64,000 nt of DNA from Belnapia moabensis DSM 16746 (GCF_000745835.1 NZ_JQKB01000016.1:1-64000), one strand, 5' to 3'; positions 8,277-17,657 are shown, counted from the stretch's first letter. Translations and numbers: made by a program. Notes: generated by a model not told the origin, from the sequence alone.

Positions 8277-9107
8277 TCACTCTCCCTCATGCGCCGCGGA
8301 CCAGGCCTCGGCGACCTCGGTGCCCGTCGCGAACCACACATCGGGGAAGGTCTTGATCCACTGGATCATCTCGCGCAGCAGCGCCACGCGGCTCGGCCTT
8401 CCGCTGACCTGTGGGTGCATCACCAGGTTGTAGAGCCCGCCCCAGCGATAGATCTCGCGGAACTCCTCCTGGAAGATCTCGCGGATATGGCTGTTCGGGA
8501 AGATCGGCCGCGGCGACTTGATCGAGAACAGCGCATGCGGCGCGTCGTCCAGGCTCCAGTGCCAGGGCAGCTCGATCGGGCCGGGGCTGCCGTCCGGCAT
8601 GACGTGGCGGTAGGGGTTGATGTGATCGAGCAGGGAGCTGTCGTAGAGGAAGTCGTGCTTCTTCAGCAGCCGGATGAGGTTGTCGCTGGTCTCGCCGGCG
8701 GGCGAGCGGTAGCCCTTCGGCACCACGCCAAGGGTACGCTTCAGCGCCTCCAGGCCCTTCTCCATCTCCTCGACCTCCTTGTCGGGGAAGGCCGGGTCGA
8801 TCCAGCTGTGCGAGTAGCTATGGTGGGCGATCTCATGCCCCTCGCGCAGGATCATCTCGGCCCGCGCGGTGTGCTTCTCCGCGGTCCAGCCGACGACGAA
8901 GAAGGTGGCCTTCACCCCCTCCTGCCGCAGCACTTCGAGGATCATCGGCACGCCGACCTTGGCGCCATAGGCGCCCTGGCTGAGGATGCCGGGGCGGCGG
9001 GCATTCTCCGGGTCGCGCGAGAGCCAGAGCGTCTCCGCATCGAAGTCGAAGGTCAGCATCACCGCGACCTTGGCGCCGCCCGGCCAGTTCACCTTCATGT
9101 CGATCAT
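8277..9107 (-). CDS. polysaccharide deacetylase family (NodB-like) hydrolase
   Basis: 276 residues from ATG 9107, chosen for its SD (GAAGGGGCGAG) and because the longer frame runs into the upstream SDR stop. TFDFDAET supplies the catalytic Asp and metal Asp; HEIAHHSYSH is the metal-binding His pair motif; YRSPAGE and the late VMHPQVSGRPSR complete the NodB fold. This subclass (PuuE/peptidoglycan-deacetylase-like) includes ring-opening amidohydrolases such as cofactor-free allantoinases, so the substrate may be a small cyclic amide rather than a polysaccharide. No signal peptide is visible. Confidence 0.88.
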   Translation of the reverse strand: MIDMKVNWPGGAKVAVMLTFDFDAETLWLSRDPENARRPGILSQGAYGAKVGVPMILEVLRQEGVKATFFVVGWTAEKHTARAEMILREGHEIAHHSYSHSWIDPAFPDKEVEEMEKGLEALKRTLGVVPKGYRSPAGETSDNLIRLLKKHDFLYDSSLLDHINPYRHVMPDGSPGPIELPWHWSLDDAPHALFSIKSPRPIFPNSHIREIFQEEFREIYRWGGLYNLVMHPQVSGRPSRVALLREMIQWIKTFPDVWFATGTEVAEAWSAAHEGE

Positions 9108-9127
9108 CGCTCGCCCCTTCGCCCGTT

Positions 9128-9904
9128 TCAGCCAGCCTCGCGCGGCGGGTGCCGCGCCGCAAGCCACCCGCCGTCGACGGCGATCACCTGGCCGGAGACA
9201 TAGGCGGCATCCGGCGAGGCGAGGAAGGCGATGACGGCCGCGACCTCCTCCGGCTGGCCCGCGCGGCGCAGCGGCGTCGGCTCCAGCACGGCGCGGCGGT
9301 AGTGGTCCTTGGTGAGGTGCCCCTCGGTCATCGCCGTCTCGATGACGCCGGGCGCCACGGCATTGACGAGGATGCCCTCCGGCCCGAGCTCGGCGGCGAG
9401 CTGGCGCGTCATCTGCGCGATGCCGGCCTTGGCGACGGCATAAGCCGTGGTGCCGGGATAGCCTGCGATGCCGAAGGTGGAGGAGACGGAAACGATCCGC
9501 CCGCCCGGTCGCGCCAGGTGCGGAATGGCCGCGCGTGTCAGCCGCAGCACCGCCTTCAGGTTGACCTCGACGAAGCGGTCGATGAGGTCGTCATCGGACT
9601 CGACGAGCGGCTTCGACCCGCCGATGCCTGCATTGTTGACGAGGATGTCGAGCCGGCCGAAGGCATCGAGCGCGGTATCCACCACCGCCTCGCCAGCCCC
9701 GCGCGCGGCGAGGTCGATGCGCAGCCCGACGCCGCCGATGGCTTCGGCCTGGGCCATCACCTCCGGCGACAGGTCGGCGAGCAGCACCTGCGCCCCCTCC
9801 TCGGCCAGCCGTGCGGCGGTGGCGGCGCCGATGCCGCGCGCCGCGCCGGTGACAATGGCGGTGCGGCCGGCAAAACGCTCGGGATCAGGCAAGCCGGCCT
9901 CCAT
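9128..9904 (-). CDS. short-chain dehydrogenase/reductase
   Basis: 258 residues. Classical SDR: NAD(P) loop TGAARGIG (about 19-26), NNAG, catalytic Ser in VSSTFG, YAVAK as the Tyr-x-x-x-Lys pair, and C-terminal VSGQVIAVDGGW. Asp in LLADLS after beta-2 suggests NAD(H) preference. It overlaps the preceding SDR by 20 nt and is followed after 20 nt by the deacetylase, so all belong to one minus-strand operon. Substrate not determinable. Confidence 0.92.
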   Translation of the reverse strand: MEAGLPDPERFAGRTAIVTGAARGIGAATAARLAEEGAQVLLADLSPEVMAQAEAIGGVGLRIDLAARGAGEAVVDTALDAFGRLDILVNNAGIGGSKPLVESDDDLIDRFVEVNLKAVLRLTRAAIPHLARPGGRIVSVSSTFGIAGYPGTTAYAVAKAGIAQMTRQLAAELGPEGILVNAVAPGVIETAMTEGHLTKDHYRRAVLEPTPLRRAGQPEEVAAVIAFLASPDAAYVSGQVIAVDGGWLAARHPPREAG

Positions 9905-10649
9905 CGACGGGGAGCGCGACGCCGGTGACGAAGCTTGCTTCGGCGCTCAGCAGGTAGAGCACGGCATCCGCCACCTCCTGCGCGCGGCCGAAGCGGCCGA
10001 GCGGGTGGCGGGCGCGGAAGACCGCCTCGCGCGCGGCGCGGGCCGCCGGGTCGCCGGCGCTGGCGAAGGTCTCCTCCAGCATCGGCGTCTCGATCGAGCC
10101 GGGGCAGACGCAATTGACGCGGATGCCCTCCGCCGCATGGGCGACGGCGAGGCTGCGCGTCAGCAGCACCACGGCTCCCTTGCTTGCCGAATAGGCCGGC
10201 ATGGTGGGCGAGCCGACCAGCCCGGCGGCTGAGGAGAAGGCGACCATCGCCCCGCCGCCGGCCGCGCGTATCAGCGGGAAAGCGGCGCGGGCGGCAAGCC
10301 AGGTGCCCTTCACGTTGACGGCGAAGAGCCGGTCCCAATCCGCCTCCTCCACTTCGGTCGCGGGGCGCACCGGGCCGAGCAGGCCGGCCGCCGTCGCCAG
10401 AAGGCGGAGCGGGCCGAGGCTCGCAGCCTGAGTGACGGCCGCCTCGACATCGGCAGCCTTCGAGGCGTCGCCGACGAGCGTCAGCGCGCCGGGACATTGC
10501 GCCGCGGTTTCGGCGAGGCCGCCCGCGTCGCGGTCGAAGAGCATCAGCCGGGCGCCCTCGCGGGCGAGGCCGAGCGCGGTTTCGCGGCCGAGGCCGGAGG
10601 CGGCGCCGGTGACGAGGGCCACCTGATCGGTGAAGCGGTCGGGCCTCAT
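9885..10649 (-). CDS. short-chain dehydrogenase/reductase
   Basis: 254 residues; second SDR of the operon. TGAASGLG cofactor loop, Asp in LMLFDRD (NAD preference), catalytic Ser in FSSAAG and YSASK. The usual NNAG is TAAG, a mild variant. Start ATG overlaps the GMC oxidoreductase stop by 4 nt (ATGA). Together with the GMC enzyme it probably oxidises an alcohol intermediate through successive steps; this is inferred from context. Confidence 0.92.
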   Translation of the reverse strand: MRPDRFTDQVALVTGAASGLGRETALGLAREGARLMLFDRDAGGLAETAAQCPGALTLVGDASKAADVEAAVTQAASLGPLRLLATAAGLLGPVRPATEVEEADWDRLFAVNVKGTWLAARAAFPLIRAAGGGAMVAFSSAAGLVGSPTMPAYSASKGAVVLLTRSLAVAHAAEGIRVNCVCPGSIETPMLEETFASAGDPAARAAREAVFRARHPLGRFGRAQEVADAVLYLLSAEASFVTGVALPVDGGRLA

Positions 10650-12205
10650 GCCGCGAGCATCCGGGCGGCGACCTGCTCGCCGATCATCACGCAGGTGAAG
10701 TGTGTGTTGGCCCGGCAGTCGGCCGGCATGATGGAAGCATCGGCGACGCGGAGGCCCGCGATGCCCTTCACCCGTCCGTCCGGGTCGACGACGCCGCGCG
10801 GCTCCTCATAGGCGGTCATCTTGCAGGTGCCGGCGGCGTGCTGGATGTCGCCGGCCTGTTCCAGCAGCAACTGGTCCAGCGCGGCCTCGGGCAGCACGGC
10901 CGTCTCGGCCAGCGACAGCACGGTGTCGCCGAAGACGATGCGACCGGCGAGGCGCCGCGCGGCGGGATGGGCGACGAGGGCGGCGAGCCGCCCCACGGCA
11001 TCGCGCATGCGGAGCATGTCGCGCGGGTCGGAGAGCATGTTTTCCTCCACGATGGGGTCGTCCTCCGGCCGCGGCGAGGCGAGGGTGACGGTGCCGCGCG
11101 AGAATGCCTCGAAGACGGCGGCGCCGATGCCGCCCAAGGGGTTCGGCCGCGCGCCCGGGGCGGCGACGCCGCGATGGTTGAAAGCAACGAGGATCATATC
11201 CCGCCGCCCGGCTCCGCCGAGGCCGCTGCTGTAAGTGACGCAGCAATTGGTGTGGCGCGTGTCCGGGTCCGTCGGCGCGTAGTCCGGGCGGAGGTCGATG
11301 CTGGCGCGGATGATCGGATGGTCCATCAGGTTGCGGCCCACCTCCGGCAGGTCCCGCACCACATCGATGCCCATCGCCTGCAACGCAGCGCCCGCACCGA
11401 TGCCGGAGCGGAGCAGGATGGCCGGGCTGTGGATGGCGCCGGCGGAGAGCACCACCTCACGCGCCGGCAGGTCCACCCAGCCCTGGCCCGCGAGATGGAC
11501 GCGGACGCCGGTGGCGCGGCCATCCTCCACCAGCACCCGGTCCACCAGCGCCTCGCCGCGGATCTCGAGGTTGGGGCGGGTGCGGGCGGGCTCCAGGAAG
11601 GCCTCGTTGGCGGAGATGCGGCGGCCGTCGCGGCTGTTGATCGGGTAGCAAGAGACGCCCTCGCCCTCGGCGGCGTTGAGGTCGGGGTTCCAGGGATAGC
11701 CGCAAGCGAGCGCGGCCTCCTTCAGCGCCAAGTCCACCGGGCCCCAGCTTGCTTCTGGCGCGCGGTAGACCGGCAGCGGACCGCCGCGGCCGTGGCCGGG
11801 CAGTGGGTCGTCCTCGATGGCGTCGAAGACGGGTGCCACGGCGCGGGCCGACCAGCCCTCGCAGCCGGCCTCGGCCCAGGCGTCGAAGGCATCCGGCACG
11901 CCGCGGATGGCGATCTGGCCGTTGATGACGGAGCTGCCGCCGAGCGCCCGGCCGCGCCAGTAGAATTTCGGCGGCTGCGCGGCGGTGCGGCGGGAAAGCA
12001 GCTTCGGCCAGTGCCATTCCTGCTGCATGCCGGGGTCGTGGATCAGCGGGATGGGGTTGGGGCTCTTCACCGCCTGCGGCGCCTCGGCGGCACGCCAGTC
12101 GCGGCCGGCTTCCAGCAGCAGCACGCGGCGATGGGGATCGGTCGAAAGCCGGGCTGCCAGCGCCGCGCCCGCCGAGCCGGCGCCGACCACGATGACGTCA
12201 TGCAT
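10646..12205 (-). CDS. GMC-family FAD-dependent oxidoreductase (choline dehydrogenase-like)
   Basis: 519 residues from ATG 12205 (MHDVIVVGAGSAGAALA), which places the FAD dinucleotide-binding GAGSAG at the very N-terminus; a longer frame adds 22 unlikely residues. GGSSVINGQIAIRG is GMC signature 1, SAGAIHSPAILLRSGIG signature 2, and the C-terminal HAAGTCKM carries the catalytic-site His. Family members oxidise primary alcohols. First gene of the minus-strand operon GMC-SDR-SDR-deacetylase-SBP, divergent from the carbamoylase. Confidence 0.93.
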   Translation of the reverse strand: MHDVIVVGAGSAGAALAARLSTDPHRRVLLLEAGRDWRAAEAPQAVKSPNPIPLIHDPGMQQEWHWPKLLSRRTAAQPPKFYWRGRALGGSSVINGQIAIRGVPDAFDAWAEAGCEGWSARAVAPVFDAIEDDPLPGHGRGGPLPVYRAPEASWGPVDLALKEAALACGYPWNPDLNAAEGEGVSCYPINSRDGRRISANEAFLEPARTRPNLEIRGEALVDRVLVEDGRATGVRVHLAGQGWVDLPAREVVLSAGAIHSPAILLRSGIGAGAALQAMGIDVVRDLPEVGRNLMDHPIIRASIDLRPDYAPTDPDTRHTNCCVTYSSGLGGAGRRDMILVAFNHRGVAAPGARPNPLGGIGAAVFEAFSRGTVTLASPRPEDDPIVEENMLSDPRDMLRMRDAVGRLAALVAHPAARRLAGRIVFGDTVLSLAETAVLPEAALDQLLLEQAGDIQHAAGTCKMTAYEEPRGVVDPDGRVKGIAGLRVADASIMPADCRANTHFTCVMIGEQVAARMLAA

Positions 12206-12354
12206 GGGGAGGTCTCCAAGTCGCCGCCATGCTAGTGGCCGGGAGGGGGCTGGCAATGGGCGCGGCGCCAATCCTGCCCCGGCCAGTTGCGCGGGCGGCG
12301 GAGCCTCGGCATGAAGGCGGAACCCGCAACCCGCCTTCAGGGAGCGCCCTGCCT

Positions 12355-13296
12355 TTGCCCCGTATCCTCCGCCTCGCCGCCGCGCAGATGGGCCCCAACC
12401 AGCGGGCCGACAGCCGCGAGGCCATCCTCGCCCGCATGATCGCCCTACTGGAGGGCGCGGCGCGGGAGGGGGCGCAGCTGGTCGTCTTCCCGGAGCTCGC
12501 CTTCACTACATTCTTCCCGCGCTGGCTGCTGGAAGGGGCGGAGCTCGACCAGTATTACGAGAGCGGGATGCCCAACCCGCAGGTGCAGCCACTCTTCGAC
12601 CGGGCGCGGGCGCTCGGCATCGGCTTCTATGTCGGCTATGCGGAGCGGACGCCGGAGGGGCGGCGCTTCAACAGCGCCATCACCACCAAGCCGGATGGGA
12701 CGATCCTCGCCAAATACCGCAAGGTGCACCTGCCGGGCTCGGTGGAGCCGCGCGCGGCCGACCGCTTTCAGCAGCTCGAGAAGCGCTACTTCGAATATGG
12801 CGATCTCGGCTTCCCCGCCTTCCGCGGCCCGGCCGATTGGGGCGCGCCGGTGATGGGGATGCTGGTCTGCAACGACCGCCGCTGGCCGGAGGCCTGGCGC
12901 GTCTACGGCTTGCAGGGCGTCGAGCTGATGGTGATGGGGTACAACTCCGCGGCCTATGACCCGAATGGCGGCAAGACGGAGGACGGGACGCTCCGCACCT
13001 TCCACTCCACCCTCGCCGCGCAGGCCAATGCCTATATGAACGCCACCTGGGCCGTCTCCGTCGCCAAGGCGGGGGATGAGGATGGCTCCGGCCTCATCGG
13101 CGGCTCTTGCATCATTGACCCGAACGGGCTGTTGGTGGCGCAGGCGAAGACGCTCGGTGACGAGCTGCTGGTCGCCGATTGCGACCTCGACCTCTGCCGC
13201 CAGGGCAAGGAGAAGATGTTCAACTTCGCCGCTCACCGGCGGCCGGAGCATTACCGCCGCATCGTCGACCAGGTGGGCGCCGAGCCGCCGGCCTGA
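12355..13296 (+). CDS. N-carbamoyl-D-amino-acid hydrolase (nitrilase superfamily)
   Basis: About 313 residues from a TTG at 12355, chosen because it gives the usual family length (about 304) and follows CAGGGAG; the frame is open further upstream to 12229. The Glu-Lys-Cys triad is clear: Glu in VVFPELAFTTFFPRW, Lys in KYRKVHLPG, Cys in CNDRRWPEAWR. CNDRRWPEAWR, EKRYFEYGDLGFP and the ending FNFAAHRRPEHY closely match D-carbamoylases, which release D-amino acids, CO2 and ammonia from N-carbamoyl-D-amino acids in hydantoin or pyrimidine-type catabolism. Divergent from the GMC operon. No D-hydantoinase gene is in the window. Confidence 0.88.
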   Translation: MPRILRLAAAQMGPNQRADSREAILARMIALLEGAAREGAQLVVFPELAFTTFFPRWLLEGAELDQYYESGMPNPQVQPLFDRARALGIGFYVGYAERTPEGRRFNSAITTKPDGTILAKYRKVHLPGSVEPRAADRFQQLEKRYFEYGDLGFPAFRGPADWGAPVMGMLVCNDRRWPEAWRVYGLQGVELMVMGYNSAAYDPNGGKTEDGTLRTFHSTLAAQANAYMNATWAVSVAKAGDEDGSGLIGGSCIIDPNGLLVAQAKTLGDELLVADCDLDLCRQGKEKMFNFAAHRRPEHYRRIVDQVGAEPPA

Positions 13297-13371
13297 GGCC
13301 GGGGGCCGGCTTGGCGGGCGGTGGCGTGGCGCGTAGCCTGCCGCCGTCAATCAATGGAGCGTCCGAAGGCC

Positions 13372-13683
13372 ATGATCCACGTCCTCGCCATCATCACCGC
13401 GAAGCCCGGCATGCGGGAGCAGGTGCTGGCCGCCTTCCGCGCCAACATGCCGGCCGTCCATGCCGAGCAGGGCTGCATCGAGTACGGGCCCGCCATCGAT
13501 GCGGAGGGCATGGGCGCCATCCAGACGCCGGTCGGGCCGGACAGCTTCGTCGTGATCGAGAAGTGGGAGAGCATCGAGGCGCTGAAGGCGCATGGCGCCG
13601 CGCCGCACATGAAGGAGTATGCGGCGAAGACCAAGGAGATGCTGGCAAGCCGCGTCATCCACGTCCTGACGCCGGCAGCTTAG
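13372..13683 (+). CDS. antibiotic biosynthesis monooxygenase (ABM) domain protein
   Basis: 103 residues starting MIHVLAIITAKPGM. The dimeric alpha-beta barrel layout is seen in KPGMREQVLAAFRAN, EQGCIEYGPAID, FVVIEKWES and LKAHGAAPHMKEY, as in YgiN-like ABM proteins. Such proteins act as quinol or small-molecule monooxygenases without cofactor, or as stress accessory proteins. It lies 75 nt after the carbamoylase on the same strand and is followed by a hairpin terminator. An ATG six codons upstream lacks an SD. Confidence 0.85.
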   Translation: MIHVLAIITAKPGMREQVLAAFRANMPAVHAEQGCIEYGPAIDAEGMGAIQTPVGPDSFVVIEKWESIEALKAHGAAPHMKEYAAKTKEMLASRVIHVLTPAA

Positions 13684-13695
13684 AGCCCCGCGAAG

Positions 13696-13720
13696 CCTTC
13701 CGCGGCGACGCCGCGGAAGG
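13696..13720. terminator. hairpin terminator between convergent genes
   Basis: Perfect 11-bp stem CCTTCCGCGGC / GCCGCGGAAGG with a GAC loop, placed in the 48-nt gap between the ABM gene (+) and the CoA-transferase gene (-). No T tract follows in either direction, so it may need Rho or act as an mRNA end stabiliser. Confidence 0.6.
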
Positions 13721-13731
13721 GCATTCGGGCC

Positions 13732-14874
13732 TTAACGTTTGAGCGCGGCGAGCACCTCCTCCGTGTGCTCGCCGAGCTTCGGCGCGGGGCGGGTGGACCA
13801 GGGGCGGGCGCGGTCGATGTTGATCGGCAGGCCGAGCACCTTCACGCCACTCTCTGGCAGGGTCTGCACCATGTCGACGGCGGCGAATTGCTCGCTCGCC
13901 ACCAACTCGCCGATGTCGTTGACCGGGGCGCAGGGCACGCCGACCGCCTCGAGTGATGCGATCCAGTGGTCGCGCGTGTTGCCGCGCAGCGCCTCGGCGA
14001 CGAGCGGCAGCAGCTCGGTCTTGTGGCGGACGCGGCTGGCGCTGCGGGCGAAGCGCGGGTCCTCGGCCCATTCGGGATGGCCGAGCACCTTCGCCGCGCG
14101 GGCGAAGAGCCGGTCATTGCCGGCGGCGAGGCAGAGCGGGCGATCCGCCGTCTCGAAGACCTGGTAGGGCACGATGACGGCGGCGCCGGTGCCGTGGCGC
14201 GTCGGCACCTCGCCGGTCGCGATGTGCTGGTTGATCTGGCCCTCGACCCAGAAGGAGGCCGTCTCCAGCAGCGAGGTGTCGATCAGGCAGCCCTGGCCGG
14301 TCTTGTCGCGCTGGCGCAGGCCGGCGAGGGCGCCGACCGCGCAGAACAGGCCCGTCGCCTTGTCGTTGATGGAGGCGCCGCAGAAGGTCGGCGGATCCTG
14401 CGGCCGGCCGGTGACGCTCATCATGCCGCCGAAGGCCTGCAGCAGCGGGTCGAAGCCCGGGCGCAGCCGCATCGGCCCCTGGTAGCCAAAGGCCCAGATG
14501 GAGCAGTAGACGAGGCGCGGATGGCGCGCGAGCATCGCCTCCGGGCCGATGCCGATCTCGTCCACCACGCCGGGACGGAGATTCTGGATGAGGATGTCGG
14601 CGGTTTCGCAGAGCGCGTGCAGCGCCTCGATGTCCTCGGGCTTCTTCAGGTCGAGCACGACGCTGCGCTTGTTGCGGTTCTGGCTGAAGAAGTAGAGCGA
14701 GGTCTCGCCATCCGGCCCGAAGGGAGGGCCCCAGATGCGGGCATCGTCGCCGCCATCGGGCTTCTCGATCTTGATCACGTCGGCGCCGAGGTCGGCCAGG
14801 ATCACGCCGGCCAGCGGCCCGGCCAGGGCCTGGCCCACCTCGATCACCCTGACGCCCTCCAATGGCAAGCTCAT
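13732..14874 (-). CDS. CaiB/BaiF family III CoA-transferase
   Basis: 380 residues starting MSLPLEGVRVIEVGQALAGP at ATG 14874 with SD GGGAGG. Family III hallmarks: ILADLGADVIKIEKP, the RNKRSVVLDLKKPE segment, LIQNLRPGVVDEIGIG, and the catalytic Asp expected in FDPLLQAFGG-SINDKATGL region. These enzymes move CoA between carboxylic acids (formate, carnitine, succinate and others). The much longer open frame reaching 17268 is an accident of GC-rich DNA. Divergent from the amidohydrolase; donor and acceptor acids unknown. Confidence 0.92.
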   Translation of the reverse strand: MSLPLEGVRVIEVGQALAGPLAGVILADLGADVIKIEKPDGGDDARIWGPPFGPDGETSLYFFSQNRNKRSVVLDLKKPEDIEALHALCETADILIQNLRPGVVDEIGIGPEAMLARHPRLVYCSIWAFGYQGPMRLRPGFDPLLQAFGGMMSVTGRPQDPPTFCGASINDKATGLFCAVGALAGLRQRDKTGQGCLIDTSLLETASFWVEGQINQHIATGEVPTRHGTGAAVIVPYQVFETADRPLCLAAGNDRLFARAAKVLGHPEWAEDPRFARSASRVRHKTELLPLVAEALRGNTRDHWIASLEAVGVPCAPVNDIGELVASEQFAAVDMVQTLPESGVKVLGLPINIDRARPWSTRPAPKLGEHTEEVLAALKR

Positions 14875-14967
14875 TCCTTGGACCTCCCTCGATAGGTGGC
14901 TAAGCATAGTCGGGGATGGCGGGCGGGGGTATCCTCGCCGGGAGGAAACGGCCAAGGGAACGGTGCC

Positions 14968-16002
14968 ATGAGCCACGCGAATTCGCATTACGCCCCGGTG
15001 CGGGAGGACTGGCTGGCCCGCCATGTCGAGGAACCCCTCGATGCCGGGCTGCCGATCGTCGACCCGCATCATCACCTCTGGGACCGCGAGGGCTGGCGCT
15101 ACCTGCTGCCCGAGCTGCTGGCCGACACCAACCAGGGCCACAATATCGTCGCCACTGTCTTCGTGCAGTGCCGCGCCATGCACCGAGCCGATGGGCCAGA
15201 GGCCTACAAGCCGGTCGGCGAGACGGAATTCGTCAACGGCGTCGCGGCGATGAGCGCCAGCGGCGGCTATGGCCCGACCAAGGTCTGCGCCGGCATCGTC
15301 GGCCATGTGAATCTGATGATTGGGGCCGAGGCGCGCGACGTGCTGCAGGCGCATATCCGCGCCGGCGGCGACCGCTTCCGCGGCATCCGCCATATCACCA
15401 GCTGGGACCCGGACCCGGAGGTGATGAACCCAGCCTATACGCCGCCGCGGGACATCTACTTCCGCGAGGATTTCCGCGCCGGCTTCGCGCAGCTCACGCC
15501 GCTCGGCCTCAGCTTCGACGCCTGGCTCTACCATCCCCAAATCCCGGACCTGACGGCGCTGGCCCGTGCCTTCCCGGAGACGCCGATCGTTCTCGACCAT
15601 GTCGGAGGCCCGCTTGGGATCAAGGCCTATGCCGGCAAGCGGGATGCGATCTTCACCGAGTGGCGGGCGGCGATGGCCGAGCTCGCCACCTGCCCGAATG
15701 TCTCGGTCAAGCTCGGCGGGCTGGGGATGCGGATCAACGGCTTCGGCTTCGAGGACCGCGCCGAGCCGCCGGATTCCGACACGCTCGCCGCGGCGTGGAA
15801 GCCCTACATCCACAGCACTATCGAGCTCTTCGGGGCCGAGCGCTGCATGTTCGAGAGCAACTTCCCCGTGGACAAGGGCAGCTACAGCTACGGCGTCTTC
15901 TGGAACGCCTGCAAGAAGCTGGCCTCCGGCGCCTCCGCCGAGGAGCGTCAGGCGCTCTTCAGCGGGACGGCGAGCCGCTTCTACCGGCTCGCCTTGGCGT
16001 AG
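14968..16002 (+). CDS. amidohydrolase-2 family metal-dependent hydrolase
   Basis: 344 residues from ATG 14968. IVDPHHHLWDR is the N-terminal metal-binding His pair of the TIM-barrel amidohydrolase-2 family (lactonases, decarboxylases such as 2-pyrone-4,6-dicarboxylate lactonase). FRGIRHITSWD, IVLDHVGGPLG (His ligand) and MFESNFPVDK (terminal Asp region) follow in family order. Its 3' end overlaps the convergent TPP-enzyme gene by 22 nt. Likely hydrolyses a lactone or cyclic substrate in the same catabolic block. Confidence 0.88.
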   Translation: MSHANSHYAPVREDWLARHVEEPLDAGLPIVDPHHHLWDREGWRYLLPELLADTNQGHNIVATVFVQCRAMHRADGPEAYKPVGETEFVNGVAAMSASGGYGPTKVCAGIVGHVNLMIGAEARDVLQAHIRAGGDRFRGIRHITSWDPDPEVMNPAYTPPRDIYFREDFRAGFAQLTPLGLSFDAWLYHPQIPDLTALARAFPETPIVLDHVGGPLGIKAYAGKRDAIFTEWRAAMAELATCPNVSVKLGGLGMRINGFGFEDRAEPPDSDTLAAAWKPYIHSTIELFGAERCMFESNFPVDKGSYSYGVFWNACKKLASGASAEERQALFSGTASRFYRLALA

Positions 16003-17657
16003 ATGCCCATGGCGTTGTATGGCGCGTAGGGCGGGAAGGCGCCGATCGCCGCCATGTCCACCTCGATCAGCGAGGGGCCGGGGGTGGCGACGGCGCGTTC
16101 CACCACGCCGCCGAGTTCGGCGATGGAGGAGACCTTGAAGCCGGGCAGGCCGGCAACGGCGGCAAGTTGCTGGAAGTCCGGCCCCTGCAGATCGCCGAAG
16201 AACATCCGCCCGTCCTGCAAAGCGCCCTGGATGTGCTTGATGACGCCGTAGCCGCGGTCGTTCATCACCATGACGATGAGCTCCGCACGCTCCTGCACGG
16301 CGGTCCAGAGCTCGGTCTGGTTCAACGCGAAGCCGCCATCGCCGACCATGGCGATGGTCTTGCGGGTGCCTCCCGCCATCGCCGCGCCGATGCCGAGCGG
16401 CAGGCCGGGGCCGATGGCGGCGCTCACCGGATGCACCGCGTCGCGCGGACCATAGACCGGGAAGATGCGGTTGCCCCAGGAGGAGTTGCTGAGCGTCACG
16501 TCGCGGACGAAGAGCGCGTCGCGCGGCAGGGCGGCCCGCAGCGCGGCGGGGAATTCGGCATAGGGGCCGAGCGTCGTGCGGTATTCCTCCGTCGCGCGGC
16601 GACGCATCTCGCCGAAGTCGGCGGCGAAGGCCGGATCGACGCTCATGCGGCCGGCGAGGCGATCGGCGAGGCCCTGCATCACCAGCGCGGCGTCGCCGCA
16701 GAGGAACAGCTCGCTTGGATAGGTGCGGCCATTGGCGCGCGGGTCGATATCGGCCTGGACCAGCGTCTTCGGCAGCTTGAGCGAGAAATCCATCGTCTCG
16801 TGCCCGCGCAGGCGGCTGCCGACGACGAGCATGGCATCCACCGTGCCGTAGAATTCCTGCACGCGGGGCGATCCGTTGCCATGCATCCCGCCGAGGGTCA
16901 TTGGATGGTCCTCGGGGACGATGCCGCGCCCGTTCCAGGAGGAGACAGCGCCGAAGCCGAGCTCCATCAGCCGCATCGCCGCCGCGCCCGCCTCCTTCGC
17001 GCCATTGCCGAGCCAGAGCATGGGTCGGCGCGCCCTGGCGAGGATGGCGGCCGCTTCGTCCAACGCCGCCGGGTCGGGCGGCAGGGCCGGCGGGATGGGG
17101 AGCGCCAGCCGGTCCAGCTCCGCCGGGCGGGGGATGGCGGTGCGCTGGATGTCGATCGGGATCTCGATGCTGACCGGGCCGCGCGGCGGCGTCAGGGCGA
17201 GGGTCGCGGCCCGCGTCAGCAGGCCGAGCGCCTCCTGCGCCGAGCGGATGCGGAATGCCGACTTGCAAACGGCGGCGAGCATCGCGGTCTGGCCCGGCAG
17301 GTCGTGCACCGTGCCCATGTCGCGGTCGATGTACTTCGTCGCGGTCTGGCCGGTGATGTGCAGCACGGGGCTGCCGGCGAACTGCGCCTCGGCGAGGCCG
17401 GGGACGGTGTTGGCGGCACCGGGCCCTGTCGAGGAGAAGATCACGCCGAGATGGCCGGAGGCGCGCGCATAGGCATCCGCCATGTGCCCGGCCCCCATCT
17501 CGCCGCGCGCCATGACGTAGCGGATGGCGTTGCGCCGACCGATTCCGTCCAGCATCGGGATGTTGTGGACGGAGACGATGCCGAAGCAGGTGGTGACGCC
17601 GATGCGGGCGAGGAATTCGGCGACCAGGTCGCCGACGGTGTAGGGGCTGTCCGCCAT
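15981..17657 (-). CDS. thiamine pyrophosphate-dependent enzyme (acetolactate synthase-like)
   Basis: 558 residues with three TPP-enzyme domains. The catalytic Glu lies in MARGEMGAGHMADAYARASG; the usual preceding His is Gly. The central domain contains RRPMLWLGNGAKEAGAAA, and the C-terminal Mg/TPP motif starts MVGDGGFALNQTEL and continues VMNDRGYGVIK. Such enzymes decarboxylate 2-oxo acids or join aldehydes, but no catalytic residue points to one substrate. SD GGAGGAAG precedes ATG 17657. It sits 40 nt downstream of the serine-hydrolase gene in the same operon. Confidence 0.88.
   Translation of the reverse strand: MADSPYTVGDLVAEFLARIGVTTCFGIVSVHNIPMLDGIGRRNAIRYVMARGEMGAGHMADAYARASGHLGVIFSSTGPGAANTVPGLAEAQFAGSPVLHITGQTATKYIDRDMGTVHDLPGQTAMLAAVCKSAFRIRSAQEALGLLTRAATLALTPPRGPVSIEIPIDIQRTAIPRPAELDRLALPIPPALPPDPAALDEAAAILARARRPMLWLGNGAKEAGAAAMRLMELGFGAVSSWNGRGIVPEDHPMTLGGMHGNGSPRVQEFYGTVDAMLVVGSRLRGHETMDFSLKLPKTLVQADIDPRANGRTYPSELFLCGDAALVMQGLADRLAGRMSVDPAFAADFGEMRRRATEEYRTTLGPYAEFPAALRAALPRDALFVRDVTLSNSSWGNRIFPVYGPRDAVHPVSAAIGPGLPLGIGAAMAGGTRKTIAMVGDGGFALNQTELWTAVQERAELIVMVMNDRGYGVIKHIQGALQDGRMFFGDLQGPDFQQLAAVAGLPGFKVSSIAELGGVVERAVATPGPSLIEVDMAAIGAFPPYAPYNAMGIYAKASR

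Noticed and set aside
13732-17268. A 1178-codon minus-strand open frame
   Set aside because: Only the first 380 codons (CoA-transferase) look like protein; the rest is antisense or out of frame to the amidohydrolase and TPP-enzyme genes and is Arg/Pro/Gly-rich.
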